From assembly GCF_011008935.1 (NCBI RefSeq), contig NZ_JAAIVJ010000005.1, forward strand, positions 1 to 64,000: a stretch of DNA of 64,000 nucleotides, given 5' to 3'. The translations under genes were made by a program, and so were the position numbers. This DNA is from Tabrizicola oligotrophica. Its GTDB lineage: Bacteria; Pseudomonadota; Alphaproteobacteria; Rhodobacterales; Rhodobacteraceae. Below, one piece after another: positions 43,057 to 51,994 of the stretch (within the stretch, counting starts at the first letter, position 1; each line of letters opens with the position of its first letter). The notes below the pieces were generated by a model. It saw only the letters and a list, made by a program, of their open reading frames with translations, searched no databases and was not told the DNA's origin.

Positions 43057-44112
43057 ATGCAGGAGATGACCTCACGCCCGCTTCCGATGGTGCTCTTTGC
43101 GCTGGCCTCGGCCAGTCCGCTGGTGCTGTTCGCGCTCGGCCTTTGGGCCGGGGGCGGCTGGGCTTTTGCCGGACTCTTGTACATGACGGTGCTGGCGGCC
43201 TGTCTGGACCAGATCTCCGGGCTGTTTCCGGGCGATGCGCCGGAGGGGGCGGAGTTTCCCGCCGCCGACGGGCTGCTTGTCGGTCTGGCTTTGGGCCATC
43301 TTGTCGCGCTGCCCCTTGTGGTCTGGGGCATGGCGGGGGGCGGCGGTCTTGGCCTTTGGGGCCGCGTGGCGCTGTTTCTGGGCGCGGGGCTGTGGTTCGG
43401 GCAGGTGTCGAACCCGATGGCACATGAGCTGATCCACCGCGGAAGCCGGGGTCTTTATGGCCTGGGGGTGGCGGTCTATGCCAGCCTGCTTTTCGGCCAC
43501 CATGCCAGCGCGCACAGGCTGGTGCATCACCGCCACGCTGCCAGTGCCGAGGACCCGAATTCGGCGCGGGCGGGTGAGGGGTTCTATCGCTTTTTCCTGC
43601 GGGCCTGGGGCGGCAGTTTCGTGAAGGGCTGGCAAGAGGAAAACGCCCTGCGGGCGCGGGCGCAGGGGGGGCGCGGGCTGCATCCCTATGCGGTCTACTT
43701 TGGCGGGGCCGCGGCGGCGCTGATGGTGGCTTTCTGGATTGCGGGCGGCTGGGGCGTTGTGGCCTGGGGCGGGCTGGCCCTGCATGCGCAGATGCAGCTG
43801 ATGCTGTCGGACTATGTCCAGCATTACGGCCTGACCCGCGCCCGGCGGGACGATGGCCGGCTGGAGCCGGTGGCCGCGCGCCATTCCTGGAATGCGCCGC
43901 ATTGGTTCTCGTCAAGCCTGATGCTGAACGCGCCGCGCCATTCCGACCATCACGCCCACCCGACGCGGCCCTATCCGGCGCTGCGCCTGCCGGGGCCGGA
44001 GGAGGCGCCGCATCTGCCCTGGCCCTTGCCGGTGGCCTGCACGCTGGCGTTGGTCCCGCCCCTGTGGAAACGCGCGATCCGGCCGCATCTGGCCAGATGG
44101 CGGCTGGCATGA
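43057..44112 (+). CDS. AlkB-like membrane fatty-acid/alkane hydroxylase
   Basis: 351 residues with several membrane segments and the histidine boxes of the di-iron AlkB/desaturase family: NPMAHELIHR, HHASAHRLVHHRHAASAEDPNSAR, YVQHYGLTR and APRHSDHHAHPTRPYPAL. It differs from canonical AlkB in details (HRLVHH instead of GHHxxV). Terminal hydroxylation of alkanes or similar chains is a reasonable assignment. No rubredoxin or alkS regulator is adjacent. Its stop overlaps the next gene's start (ATGA). Confidence 0.85.
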   Translation: MQEMTSRPLPMVLFALASASPLVLFALGLWAGGGWAFAGLLYMTVLAACLDQISGLFPGDAPEGAEFPAADGLLVGLALGHLVALPLVVWGMAGGGGLGLWGRVALFLGAGLWFGQVSNPMAHELIHRGSRGLYGLGVAVYASLLFGHHASAHRLVHHRHAASAEDPNSARAGEGFYRFFLRAWGGSFVKGWQEENALRARAQGGRGLHPYAVYFGGAAAALMVAFWIAGGWGVVAWGGLALHAQMQLMLSDYVQHYGLTRARRDDGRLEPVAARHSWNAPHWFSSSLMLNAPRHSDHHAHPTRPYPALRLPGPEEAPHLPWPLPVACTLALVPPLWKRAIRPHLARWRLA

Positions 44113-44498
44113 GGGCGCTGGTCGCCCTGGCGCTTCTGCCCGGATCGGCACTGGCCGAGACGCCGCTTTCGGCCGCCGAATTCGAGGCGCGCAGCACCGG
44201 GCGCACCATGACCTATGCCCGGGACGGGGCGGTCTGGGGGCGCGAGCAATATCTGGCTGACCGCCGGGTGATCTGGGCCTTCGAGGGCGAGGCGTGCAAA
44301 TATGGCGCATGGCAGGAGCCGCAGCCGGGCCTGATCTGCTTTGCCTATGACGACGCGCCGCAGGATCCGTCGTGCTGGCGGTTCTTCGACCGGTCGGGCA
44401 AGCTTTTCGCCCAGTCCGAAGCTGCACCCGAAGCCGGGATGCTCGCCGTCGTCGAGGAAACGCCCAAGGGCATGGTCTGCGGCGGACTTGGCGCATGA
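44109..44498 (+). CDS. secreted protein, tandem paralogue A
   Basis: 129 residues with a signal peptide (RALVALALLPGSALA). The mature part has FEARSTGRTMTY, VWGREQYLADRRVIWAFEGEACKYGAW, LICFAYDDAP, CWRFFD and a final MVCGG. Four or so cysteines suggest disulfides in the periplasm. The next gene is a clear paralogue. It overlaps the AlkB-like gene and the next gene by 4 bases each (ATGA), so all three are translationally coupled. Confidence 0.8.
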   Translation: MRALVALALLPGSALAETPLSAAEFEARSTGRTMTYARDGAVWGREQYLADRRVIWAFEGEACKYGAWQEPQPGLICFAYDDAPQDPSCWRFFDRSGKLFAQSEAAPEAGMLAVVEETPKGMVCGGLGA

Positions 44499-44899
44499 GG
44501 TGGATCGGCCTTCTGGTTGCGCTCTGTGCCGCCACCTCTGCGGCTGCCGAGGGCGTGTTGCCCGGCGGCCCGCCGCTTGATGCGCGCGGCTTTGATGCAA
44601 TCACGCTTGGCCGTCGGATGGACACCTACGATCCGGCGCAGGTCTACGGGGTGGAGGAATTCCTTCCTGGCCAGCGGTCGATCTGGAAGGACGCCTCGGG
44701 CTGCACGCGGGCGACCTGGGAACAGGTCGGCGACCAGATCTGCTTTCGCTACGAGGACGCCCCCGAAGCGCCGGTCTGCTGGGTTTACAACGTTGTCGAG
44801 GGCGAGCTTTGGGGCTGGTATCAGGGCCGCCCCGACAGTCTGGCGGTGCGGCTGGTGCCGGGGGATGCGGTGCTGGCCTGCGACTGGCTCGGGACGTAA
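44495..44899 (+). CDS. secreted protein, tandem paralogue B
   Basis: 134 residues with signal peptide (RWIGLLVALCAATSAAA). It lines up with the preceding gene: FDAITLGRRMDTY, VYGVEEFLPGQRSIWKDASGCTRATW, QICFRYEDAP, CWVYNV and final VLACDW. Same spacing of Cys and the CF-Y-DAP core. Function unknown; the tandem suggests a duplication in place. It converges with xseA (19 bases). Confidence 0.8.
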   Translation: MRWIGLLVALCAATSAAAEGVLPGGPPLDARGFDAITLGRRMDTYDPAQVYGVEEFLPGQRSIWKDASGCTRATWEQVGDQICFRYEDAPEAPVCWVYNVVEGELWGWYQGRPDSLAVRLVPGDAVLACDWLGT

Positions 44900-44918
44900 G
44901 CATGCCCGAGGCGTCGCG

Positions 44919-46478
44919 TCAGAACAGGCTGCCCTGATCCCGGCCACCTTCGCTCCTGCCCTTTTTCGCTGGCCGCCCCCCGAGTGCAAGCCGGCCATCG
45001 GCAAATTCCACTTCCAGCGTGGCGCTGCGTTCGGCGGCGGCTTTCGAGGTAACCACATGCCCGTCGCCCCGCATCACCGCAAAGCCGCGTTTCAGCGTCT
45101 CGCGGTAGCCGAGCGTCTGGCGGGTGCGGTCGATCTGCTCCAGCCGCGCCGCCAGATCGGCCAGCCGGCGGGCGGGCGCGGCCTGCAGGCGGCTGTCGAG
45201 TGCTGTCAGCCGGTCCCGGTCGCGGGCAATGTCGCGGGCGGCCGTCGTCAGAAGCCGCGTCAGCGCCGGGTCAAGCCGCGAGGCCCATTTGTCCATCTGG
45301 CTGTGCTTGCGCTCCAGCGCCACCGCGGCCCGGTCCGAAAGCCGCTGGGCGCGAGCCTGCAACTCGCCGCGCTTGCCGGCGATCAGCGCCAGAAGCGTTT
45401 CCGGGCGCAGCCGGGCGGCGCGTTCGAAGGCGGCCCGCTTGCGCGCCGCCGCCATGCCCAGAGCGCCGCCAAGACGGCCCGACCACAGGTCGAGCCGCTG
45501 GCTCGGCTGCGCCAGCAGGCTGTCGAGCCGGGGCAGGGCGCGGCCAAGGTCGCGCAGGCGCTGGCCGCGATTGGCGGCACCTTGCGCAATGGCGCGGCTG
45601 AGCCGGGCCGAGAGCGCGTCCAATGTGGCCAGAAGCTCCATCCGCACCGGCACTGCCAGTTCGGCGGCGGCGGTCGGGGTGGGCGCGCGCAGGTCGGCGG
45701 CGTGGTCGATGAGCGTGGTGTCGGTCTCGTGCCCTACGGCGGAAATCAGCGGGATGCGGCTGGCCGCCGCCGCCCGCACCACGATTTCCTCGTTGAAGCC
45801 CCAGAGGTCCTCAAGGCTGCCGCCGCCGCGTGCCACGATCAGCAGGTCGGGCCGCGGGATCGGCCCGCCGGGGGCGAGCGCGTTGAAGCCGCGGATGGCG
45901 GCGGCCACTTCGGCGGCGCAGGACTGGCCCTGCACGGCGACCGGCCAGATCAGCACGTGGCGCGGAAAGCGGTCGCGCAGGCGGTGCAGGATGTCGCGGA
46001 TCACGGCACCCGAGGGCGAGGTGATGACGCCGATCACCTGCGGCAGATAGGGAATCGGCTGCTTGCGGGCGGGGTCGAACAGCCCCTCGGCCTGCAGCGC
46101 GGCGCGGCGCTTTTCGAGCATCGCCATCAGCGCGCCGGCGCCGGCGGGGGCGACATCGTCAACGATGAGCTGGTATTTCGACTGGCCGGGGAAGGTGGTC
46201 ATCCGGCCGGTCGCCACGACCTCCATGCCCTCCTCGGGGCGGACCTGCATCTTTGCCGCCTGACCCTTCCACGAAATCGCGGCAATGACGCTGCGGTCAT
46301 CCTTGAGGTCGAAGTAAAGATGCCCCGAAGCCGGGCGGCTGACCCGCCCCACCTCGCCGCGCACGCGCACAAGGCCGAATTCGCCCTCGATCACCCGTTT
46401 CACCGCGCCCGAAAGCTCGGACACGGTGTATTCCGGCTGGTTTCCCGGCGGGGCGGGGCTGTCTTCGAACATGTCCAT
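44919..46478 (-). CDS. xseA: exodeoxyribonuclease VII large subunit
   Basis: 519 residues. N-terminal OB fold (YTVSELSGAVKRVIEGEFG, VRGEVGRVSRPASGHLYFDLKDD), catalytic region (VIGVITSPSGAVIRDILHRL, DLLIVARGGGSLEDLWGFNEE, ISAVGHETDTTLIDHAADLRAPTPTAAAE), a long coiled-coil, and the C-terminal GFAVMRGDGHVV. Start at 46478 with AAGGCGG upstream. With XseB it degrades single-stranded DNA. xseB is not in view. Confidence 0.95.
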   Translation of the reverse strand: MDMFEDSPAPPGNQPEYTVSELSGAVKRVIEGEFGLVRVRGEVGRVSRPASGHLYFDLKDDRSVIAAISWKGQAAKMQVRPEEGMEVVATGRMTTFPGQSKYQLIVDDVAPAGAGALMAMLEKRRAALQAEGLFDPARKQPIPYLPQVIGVITSPSGAVIRDILHRLRDRFPRHVLIWPVAVQGQSCAAEVAAAIRGFNALAPGGPIPRPDLLIVARGGGSLEDLWGFNEEIVVRAAAASRIPLISAVGHETDTTLIDHAADLRAPTPTAAAELAVPVRMELLATLDALSARLSRAIAQGAANRGQRLRDLGRALPRLDSLLAQPSQRLDLWSGRLGGALGMAAARKRAAFERAARLRPETLLALIAGKRGELQARAQRLSDRAAVALERKHSQMDKWASRLDPALTRLLTTAARDIARDRDRLTALDSRLQAAPARRLADLAARLEQIDRTRQTLGYRETLKRGFAVMRGDGHVVTSKAAAERSATLEVEFADGRLALGGRPAKKGRSEGGRDQGSLF

Positions 46479-46533
46479 CCGCCTTGCCTGACACGTCGGC
46501 GCGCGGGGGTCAATCGGGCCTGAGGGCAACGGC

Positions 46534-47142
46534 TCAGGCGCAGCGGGATACGACCTGCGGGCCGTATTTGCCCGTCAGGAAATTGCCTGCCAGAACCAGG
46601 ACGATCCCCAGCCCGAACAACCAGGGAGAAACCGACCATGGCGTGAACGGGGCGACAAAACCGATGATCCAGAGCCCCACGCCGATCGTGCTGATGGCGT
46701 TTCCCGCGGCCACCAGCCCCAGCGCGGGCCAGAGATCGGGCGGCGGGTCCGCGTCGAACTCGCGCCGCCAAAGCGCGCGGCCCCGCGCATAGGCGCGGTT
46801 GGCCTCTTTCTTCAGGATCGTGCGGCGGTGGGGGAGGGGCCGGCCAACGGCCCGTTCCAGCGCGGTATAGTCGTCCCGAAACCCCAGATGCAGATGCCAG
46901 GCCTCATCGAGCCAGTGCGGCGGAGTCAGCGGCTCGTCCGACAGGGCCTTGAGATAGAGGAAGCGCCGATAGCCCTCGGTGATCCGGTCGCTGGCGGCAT
47001 CGGACCAGTCGCCGGCGGCGCGAAGATTGTGCTCGAACCTCTGGCAAACGCGGGGCGGCGATGCCTTTGGGTCATGGTCCTTGCGAAAGGGCAGCGGCCA
47101 ATCGGCGATGAGAGTCCAGAGGGCAGGGTCACTGACAGGCAT
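46534..47142 (-). CDS. hypothetical protein with a DEAWHLHL motif and two membrane segments
   Basis: 202 residues. The N-terminal part has CQRFEHNLRAAGDWS, ITEGYRRFLYLKAL, PPHWLDEAWHLHLGFRDDYTAL, a pattern seen in the TIGR04222/glycine-rich-domain protein group (WHLH motif). The C-terminal part has two membrane segments (about 142-160, 166-188) and no Gly-rich region. The biochemical role is unknown. Confidence 0.72.
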   Translation of the reverse strand: MPVSDPALWTLIADWPLPFRKDHDPKASPPRVCQRFEHNLRAAGDWSDAASDRITEGYRRFLYLKALSDEPLTPPHWLDEAWHLHLGFRDDYTALERAVGRPLPHRRTILKKEANRAYARGRALWRREFDADPPPDLWPALGLVAAGNAISTIGVGLWIIGFVAPFTPWSVSPWLFGLGIVLVLAGNFLTGKYGPQVVSRCA

Positions 47143-47210
47143 GGGGCGATGCTCGTGGGCACGGAACCTGCGCGAAGGCTAACATGCGCCCGACCCTTCC
47201 CACAGCGGAA

Positions 47211-47306
47211 TCAGCGGGCGGGGCCGCCCATGACGAACAAGACTGCGCAGACCATCACGATCCCTTCCAGAATGCGGTCGAGGAAATTGCCTTTGCCCTG
47301 TGCCAT
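47211..47306 (-). CDS. 31-residue possible small membrane protein
   Basis: MAQGKGNFLDRILEGIVMVC then a short hydrophobic AVLFVMGGPAR, with AAGGCC upstream of the ATG at 47306. It has one plausible membrane helix and is too small for routine gene calls. It lies divergent from purD. A real protein is possible but unproven. Confidence 0.4.
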   Translation of the reverse strand: MAQGKGNFLDRILEGIVMVCAVLFVMGGPAR

Positions 47307-47381
47307 CGTGTAGGCCTTGGTTGTCAGTCCGGACCCCGGACAGTATGACAGCGCCAGAGCCAGGCCAAGCGGAGTCGTCCC

Positions 47382-48644
47382 ATGAATATCCTTATCCTTG
47401 GAAGCGGTGGGCGCGAACATGCGCTGGCCTGGGCGGTCAAGCAGAACCCCAAATGCGACCGGCTCATCGTGGCGCCCGGCAATGCCGGAATTGCCCAGCT
47501 GGCCGAGGTGGCGGCGTTCGACATCCTCGACAGCGCGGCAGTGGTGGGTTTCTGCGAGGAAAACGCCATTGATTTCGTGATCGTCGGCCCCGAAGCGCCT
47601 CTGGCCGCCGGCGTGGCCGATGCGACGCGGGCGGCGGGCATCGTGACCTTCGGGCCAAGTGCCGCGGCGGCGCGGCTGGAGGCCTCGAAGGGCTTCACCA
47701 AGGAAATCTGCGACGCCTGCGGGGCGCCGACCGCGGGCTATGCCCGCTTCAGTGCCGCCGCCGCCGCCAAGGCCCATGTGCGCACGCAAGGCGCCCCGAT
47801 TGTCGTCAAGGCCGATGGCCTTGCCGCCGGCAAGGGCGTGATCGTGGCCATGACCGAGGCCGAGGCGCTGGCGGCCATCGACGACATGTTCGGCGGCGAG
47901 TTCGGCGCGGCCGGGGCCGAGGTTGTGATCGAGGAGTTCATGACCGGCGAAGAGGCGTCGTTCTTCGTGCTGACCGACGGGGCGCATGCCCTGCCCATCG
48001 GCACGGCGCAGGACCACAAGCGGGTGGGCGAAGGCGACACCGGTCCGAACACCGGCGGCATGGGAGCCTATTCGCCGGCACCGGTACTGACCGACGCGAT
48101 CCAGCAACAGGCGCTGGACGAGATCGTCCTGCCGACTATCCGCGAGATGGCGCGGCGCGGCACGCCCTACCAGGGCGTGCTTTATGCCGGCCTGATGATC
48201 GAAGACGGCCGGGCGCGGCTGGTGGAATACAACGCCCGCTTCGGTGACCCGGAAACCCAGGTTCTGATGATGCGGCTTGGCGCGCAGGCGCTGGATCTGA
48301 TGCTCGCCTGCGCCGAGGAGCGGCTGGCGGGCGCGCGGGTGAACTGGGCCGATGACCATGCGCTGACTGTGGTGATGGCGGCCAAGGGCTATCCGGGCGC
48401 CTACGAGAAGGGCAGCGTGATCCATGGCCTGCGACGCCTGCCCGAGGACAGCCGCCACATGTGTTTCCACGCGGGTACGGCGGAAAAGGATGGGGCGATC
48501 ATTGCCAATGGCGGCAGGGTGCTGAACATCACCGCCCGCGGCGACACGCTGGCCGATGCCCGCAACCGGGCCTATGCCATGATCGACCACCTGCGCTGGC
48601 CCGAGGGCTTTTGCCGCTCGGACATCGGCTGGCGGGCGCTTTGA
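47382..48644 (+). CDS. purD: phosphoribosylamine-glycine ligase
   Basis: 420 residues. LGSGGREHALAWAV, GPEAPLAAGVAD, the ATP-grasp region (VVKADGLAAGKGVIVA, VIEEFMTGEEASFFVL) and GDTGPNTGGMGAYSPAP, VEYNARFGDPETQVLM mark GAR synthetase of purine biosynthesis. A perfect 10-bp stem hairpin follows. xseA-purD proximity is common in this group. Confidence 0.96.
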   Translation: MNILILGSGGREHALAWAVKQNPKCDRLIVAPGNAGIAQLAEVAAFDILDSAAVVGFCEENAIDFVIVGPEAPLAAGVADATRAAGIVTFGPSAAAARLEASKGFTKEICDACGAPTAGYARFSAAAAAKAHVRTQGAPIVVKADGLAAGKGVIVAMTEAEALAAIDDMFGGEFGAAGAEVVIEEFMTGEEASFFVLTDGAHALPIGTAQDHKRVGEGDTGPNTGGMGAYSPAPVLTDAIQQQALDEIVLPTIREMARRGTPYQGVLYAGLMIEDGRARLVEYNARFGDPETQVLMMRLGAQALDLMLACAEERLAGARVNWADDHALTVVMAAKGYPGAYEKGSVIHGLRRLPEDSRHMCFHAGTAEKDGAIIANGGRVLNITARGDTLADARNRAYAMIDHLRWPEGFCRSDIGWRAL

Positions 48645-48654
48645 GCAGACAGCG

Positions 48655-48679
48655 CCCCGGATCGTGCCGATCCGGGGCA
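48655..48679 (+). terminator. terminator after purD
   Basis: A perfect 10-bp stem, GCCCCGGATC and GATCCGGGGC, with a five-base loop, then AAGGCTCTTGT. Confidence 0.6.
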
Positions 48680-49086
48680 AGGCTCTTGTCTCGCCTCTGG
48701 CCTGCGGCCAGCCTTCTCGGAAAGAAGGGGGGCCTTCTGCCCCTCCCCCGGGCTGACGCGCTCACCCCCGAGAGTATTTGTCCCAAGGGGAAGATGAGGT
48801 TCGCTTTGGTCCGAGTCCGGGACAACAGGCGGCAAGCCGGGTTGTCGCGGCGATCCGTGCGTTTGCGGCGGGCTGTGACGCCGTTGGCAGGACAGGCGTG
48901 CCGGGTGCTTGAGGGGATGTCCCGCATCCGGCCTTACGGGACGCGGCGACCGGATCGGGCAAAAAGGCGGCGGCCGGCCAGTGCTCTACCGTCCGATGTC
49001 GTGGCCCCTGCGCGGGTGAGGTGGCCAGAACCATCGCCCGGGTTTGCCAAAGAGACCTTTCCGGTCGCCTCGCCCGCGTGGCCGGG
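48680..49086. other. gene-free gap between purD and the ABC transporter
   Basis: About 400 bases. Open frames here lack codon-like character and homology that I can see. It contains copy 3 of the dispersed motif, just after a C-rich CTCACCCCCG, and GAAAGAAGGGGGGCCTTC, an imperfect hairpin at about 48719-48736. The far end holds only the 3' side of the ABC ATPase gene. Confidence 0.5.
48771..48797 (+). repeat. dispersed intergenic motif, copy 3
   Basis: GAGTATTTGTCCCA followed by GGGGAAGATGA. It matches copies at 41820 and 15485 in the 14-base core with few changes, and like them lies after gene 3' ends. Confidence 0.5.
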
Positions 49087-50145
49087 CTAAAGCCGCTGCC
49101 CCGACGCCGCATCGAACAGATGGGCGTTCCGGCCGGGCCATGCCAGATGGATGGTCTGGCCCGGGCGGAAATCGTGGCGCTCGGTGAAGACCGCGCAGAG
49201 CGGCATGCCGGCGACGCGGGCATAGACCTGAATATTGGCGCCGGTTGGTTCCACCACTTCGACTTCGGCGGCAAGGCCGGTGCCGTCGGAGGAGAGGGAC
49301 AGATGCTCGGGGCGGATGCCGAAGACCACCTTCTGCCCTGCCGCGCCGCGCCCCGTCGTCTCCACCGGCACGCGGCTGCCGTCGGCCAGCACAACCGCGC
49401 CCGGCTCCAGCGTGCCGCGCAGGAAGTTCATTGAGGGCGACCCGATGAAATCGGCCACGAACAGGTTGGCCGGCGTGTCGTAAAGTTCCAGCGGCGTGCC
49501 GATCTGCTCGATCTTGCCGGCGTTCATCACCACGATGCGATCGGCCATGGTCATGGCTTCGATCTGGTCGTGCGTCACATAGACGGAGGTGGTCTGCAGC
49601 CGCTGGTGCAGCGCCTTGATCTCGGTTCGCATCACCACGCGCAGCTTGGCGTCGAGGTTCGACAGGGGTTCGTCGAACAGGAACACCTGGGCGTCGCGCA
49701 CCAGGGCGCGGCCCATGGCCACGCGCTGCCGCTGTCCGCCTGACAACTGCCGCGGCGAGCGCTCGAGGTATGTCGACAGGTTCAGGATCTCGGCCGCCTC
49801 GCGCACCTTGCGGTCGATCATCTCTTTGGCCATCCGCTTCAGGCGTAGGCTGAAGCTCATGTTTTCATAAACCGACATGTGCGGGTAAAGCGCGTAGTTC
49901 TGGAACACCATGGCAATGTCGCGCGCCTTGGCCGGCACGTCATTGACCACGCGGTCGCCGATCAGGATATCGCCCGAGGAAATCGACTCGAGCCCGGCAA
50001 TCATGCGCAGCAGGGTCGACTTTCCGCAGCCCGAAGGCCCGACCAGAACAACGAATTCCCGGTCGCGGATTTCGAGGTCGATCCCGTGCAGCACGGCCAT
50101 GGCGCCGTATTTCTTCTTGACCCCGCGGATGGTGACAGAGGACAT
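49087..50145 (-). CDS. carbohydrate ABC transporter ATP-binding protein (UgpC/MalK type)
   Basis: 352 residues: Walker A VGPSGCGKSTLLRM, signature LSGGQRQRVAMGRAL, Walker B VFLFDEPLSNLD, switch His in YVTHDQIEAM, then the C-terminal regulatory OB-like part (FGIRPEHLSL). It energises the importer formed with the two permeases and binding protein upstream. It ends the minus-strand transporter series. Confidence 0.93.
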   Translation of the reverse strand: MSSVTIRGVKKKYGAMAVLHGIDLEIRDREFVVLVGPSGCGKSTLLRMIAGLESISSGDILIGDRVVNDVPAKARDIAMVFQNYALYPHMSVYENMSFSLRLKRMAKEMIDRKVREAAEILNLSTYLERSPRQLSGGQRQRVAMGRALVRDAQVFLFDEPLSNLDAKLRVVMRTEIKALHQRLQTTSVYVTHDQIEAMTMADRIVVMNAGKIEQIGTPLELYDTPANLFVADFIGSPSMNFLRGTLEPGAVVLADGSRVPVETTGRGAAGQKVVFGIRPEHLSLSSDGTGLAAEVEVVEPTGANIQVYARVAGMPLCAVFTERHDFRPGQTIHLAWPGRNAHLFDAASGQRL

Positions 50146-50171
50146 CGTTCAATCCTTGTAAAGCAGTCTGG

Positions 50172-51002
50172 TCATTTGACGGCGCCCAACGCCATGCCCC
50201 GGATGAGGTAGCGCTGGAGCCACGAGAACATGATGGCGACCGGAACGGTCGCTAGCACGGTGGCGGCCATCACGTGATGCCATTCCACCTGATAGCGCCC
50301 GGCAACCTGAGCATAGATTTGCACCGGCAGCGTGAAATCCTCGGACGAGCGCATCATGGTCAGCGCCAGCACGAATTCGTTCCAGCTGTTGATGAAGGTG
50401 AAGATCGCCGTCACCACCATGGCCGGCACCGCCAGCGGCAGGAAGATGCGCACAAGGCTGGTCAGGTGGCTGGCGCCATCCATCCAGGCGGCTTCTTCCA
50501 GATCGCGTGGGATGGAGTTGAAGTAGCTTTGCAGCATCCAGATGGTGAAGGCCATGTTGAAGGCGGCATAGGTCAGCACCAGCGAATTCAGGTCGTTGAC
50601 CAGACCGAGGCTCATCATCAGCCGGAACAGCCCTAGGACCAGAACGATGGGCGACATCATCTGCGTCATCAGCAGGAAGGTGCGGTAGGCGCCCTTGCCG
50701 GCAAAGCGGTAGCGCGACATGGCATAGGCGGCCGGGATCGACAGGACCAGCGCGACGACCGTGGCCGCGACGCTGACATAAAGGCTGTTCAAGAGCGCCC
50801 CGCCGAAATTGGTCTTGACCCACATTTCGGAAAAGTTCTCCCAGCGGAATTCGCTGAAGCCCCAGGTGGGCGGGTAGACGAACAGCTCTTCGCGCGGGCG
50901 CACAGCGGTGACGAACATCACGCCGAAGGGGAACAGGATCACCACCATCAGCGGCGACAGGAGCGCCCAGTAGATCAGGCTGCGGGTCAGCTTGGTGGTC
51001 AT
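50172..51002 (-). CDS. carbohydrate ABC transporter permease (MalG type)
   Basis: 276 residues, six membrane segments; the coupling (EAA) motif is [26 protein letters not shown]. It ends in RGMALGAVK, a common MalG-type C-terminus. It overlaps the partner permease gene by 4 bases. Confidence 0.93.
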   Translation of the reverse strand: MTTKLTRSLIYWALLSPLMVVILFPFGVMFVTAVRPREELFVYPPTWGFSEFRWENFSEMWVKTNFGGALLNSLYVSVAATVVALVLSIPAAYAMSRYRFAGKGAYRTFLLMTQMMSPIVLVLGLFRLMMSLGLVNDLNSLVLTYAAFNMAFTIWMLQSYFNSIPRDLEEAAWMDGASHLTSLVRIFLPLAVPAMVVTAIFTFINSWNEFVLALTMMRSSEDFTLPVQIYAQVAGRYQVEWHHVMAATVLATVPVAIMFSWLQRYLIRGMALGAVK

Positions 51003-51907
51003 TCCTTGACCTCCTCTTCCGGTGCGGCATCGTCGCGGTCGTTGCGGCTGACCAGCGCGACATAAAGCATGGTGAAGGCCAGCAGGACGAAGAACATCAC
51101 CAGCGAAATCGCCGCCGCCTTGCCCAGCTGGCCAAAGCGGAACGCGAGCTTGTAAAGATAGGTCACGAGGATGTCGGTGCCATTGGCCGGGCCGCCCTCG
51201 GTCATCACCCAGATGATCGGCAGCGAGTTGAAGACGTAGATCACGTTCAGCACGATGGCGATGTTGATGAAGGGCTTCATCAGGGGCAGCGTGATATAGC
51301 GGAACTGGTGCCAGCCCGAGGCCCCGTCCACCACCGCCGCCTCATAGGCGTCCTGCGGCATGGACGACAGCCCGCCAAGCAGGATGGTCGTGGTGAAGGG
51401 GATCGACACCAGAATGCCGACCAGAATTTCGACGACGAAGGCGGTCGAGGCGGTGGCCAGCCATTCGATCGGCTGGTCGATGATGCCGGCATTCATCAGC
51501 GTGGCATTGAGCAGCCCCGCCCGCCCGTTCAGCGCCCAGCGCCAGACCACCGCCGTCATGGTCAGCGAGATGGCCCAGGGCAGCATGATGATGACGCGCG
51601 CCACACCCCGGCCATGGAAATCATCGTTCAGGATCATCGCCACCGGCATCGAGATTGCCAGAGTTCCGCCGACGACCGCGACGGTCCAGATCCCGGTGCG
51701 CCACAGCGATTCCCAGAACAGCGGATCGACAAAGACCTCGGCGAAGTTCTCCCCGCCGTTGAAGCCGGTCAGCTTGCCAAAGCGGCTGACGTCGTGCATC
51801 GAGGTCCAGCCCAGATCGAAGATCGGATAGCCGATGATCGCGATCGCCAGCGCAAGGCCGGGCAGGATCATCATCATCGGTACGGATTTCTGGATGCGGT
51901 TCGCCAT
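50999..51907 (-). CDS. carbohydrate ABC transporter permease (MalF type)
   Basis: 302 residues with six membrane segments; EAA motif [25 protein letters not shown], and [22 protein letters not shown] late, as in MalF/UgpA-type permeases. ATG at 51907. It lies 87 bases after the binding-protein gene. Confidence 0.93.
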   Translation of the reverse strand: MANRIQKSVPMMMILPGLALAIAIIGYPIFDLGWTSMHDVSRFGKLTGFNGGENFAEVFVDPLFWESLWRTGIWTVAVVGGTLAISMPVAMILNDDFHGRGVARVIIMLPWAISLTMTAVVWRWALNGRAGLLNATLMNAGIIDQPIEWLATASTAFVVEILVGILVSIPFTTTILLGGLSSMPQDAYEAAVVDGASGWHQFRYITLPLMKPFINIAIVLNVIYVFNSLPIIWVMTEGGPANGTDILVTYLYKLAFRFGQLGKAAAISLVMFFVLLAFTMLYVALVSRNDRDDAAPEEEVKE

Positions 51908-51994
51908 CGTTCTCCACACCCTGCCTGGGCAGGGCACCCATTCGCATTCGGAAACGGGAGAGCGGCATGGAGCCGCTCTCCCCTGACTGCAGGA

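Noticed and set aside
48461-49090. Plus-strand frame running from inside purD into the gap
   Set aside because: Its beginning is inside purD in another frame and its tail has no coding character.
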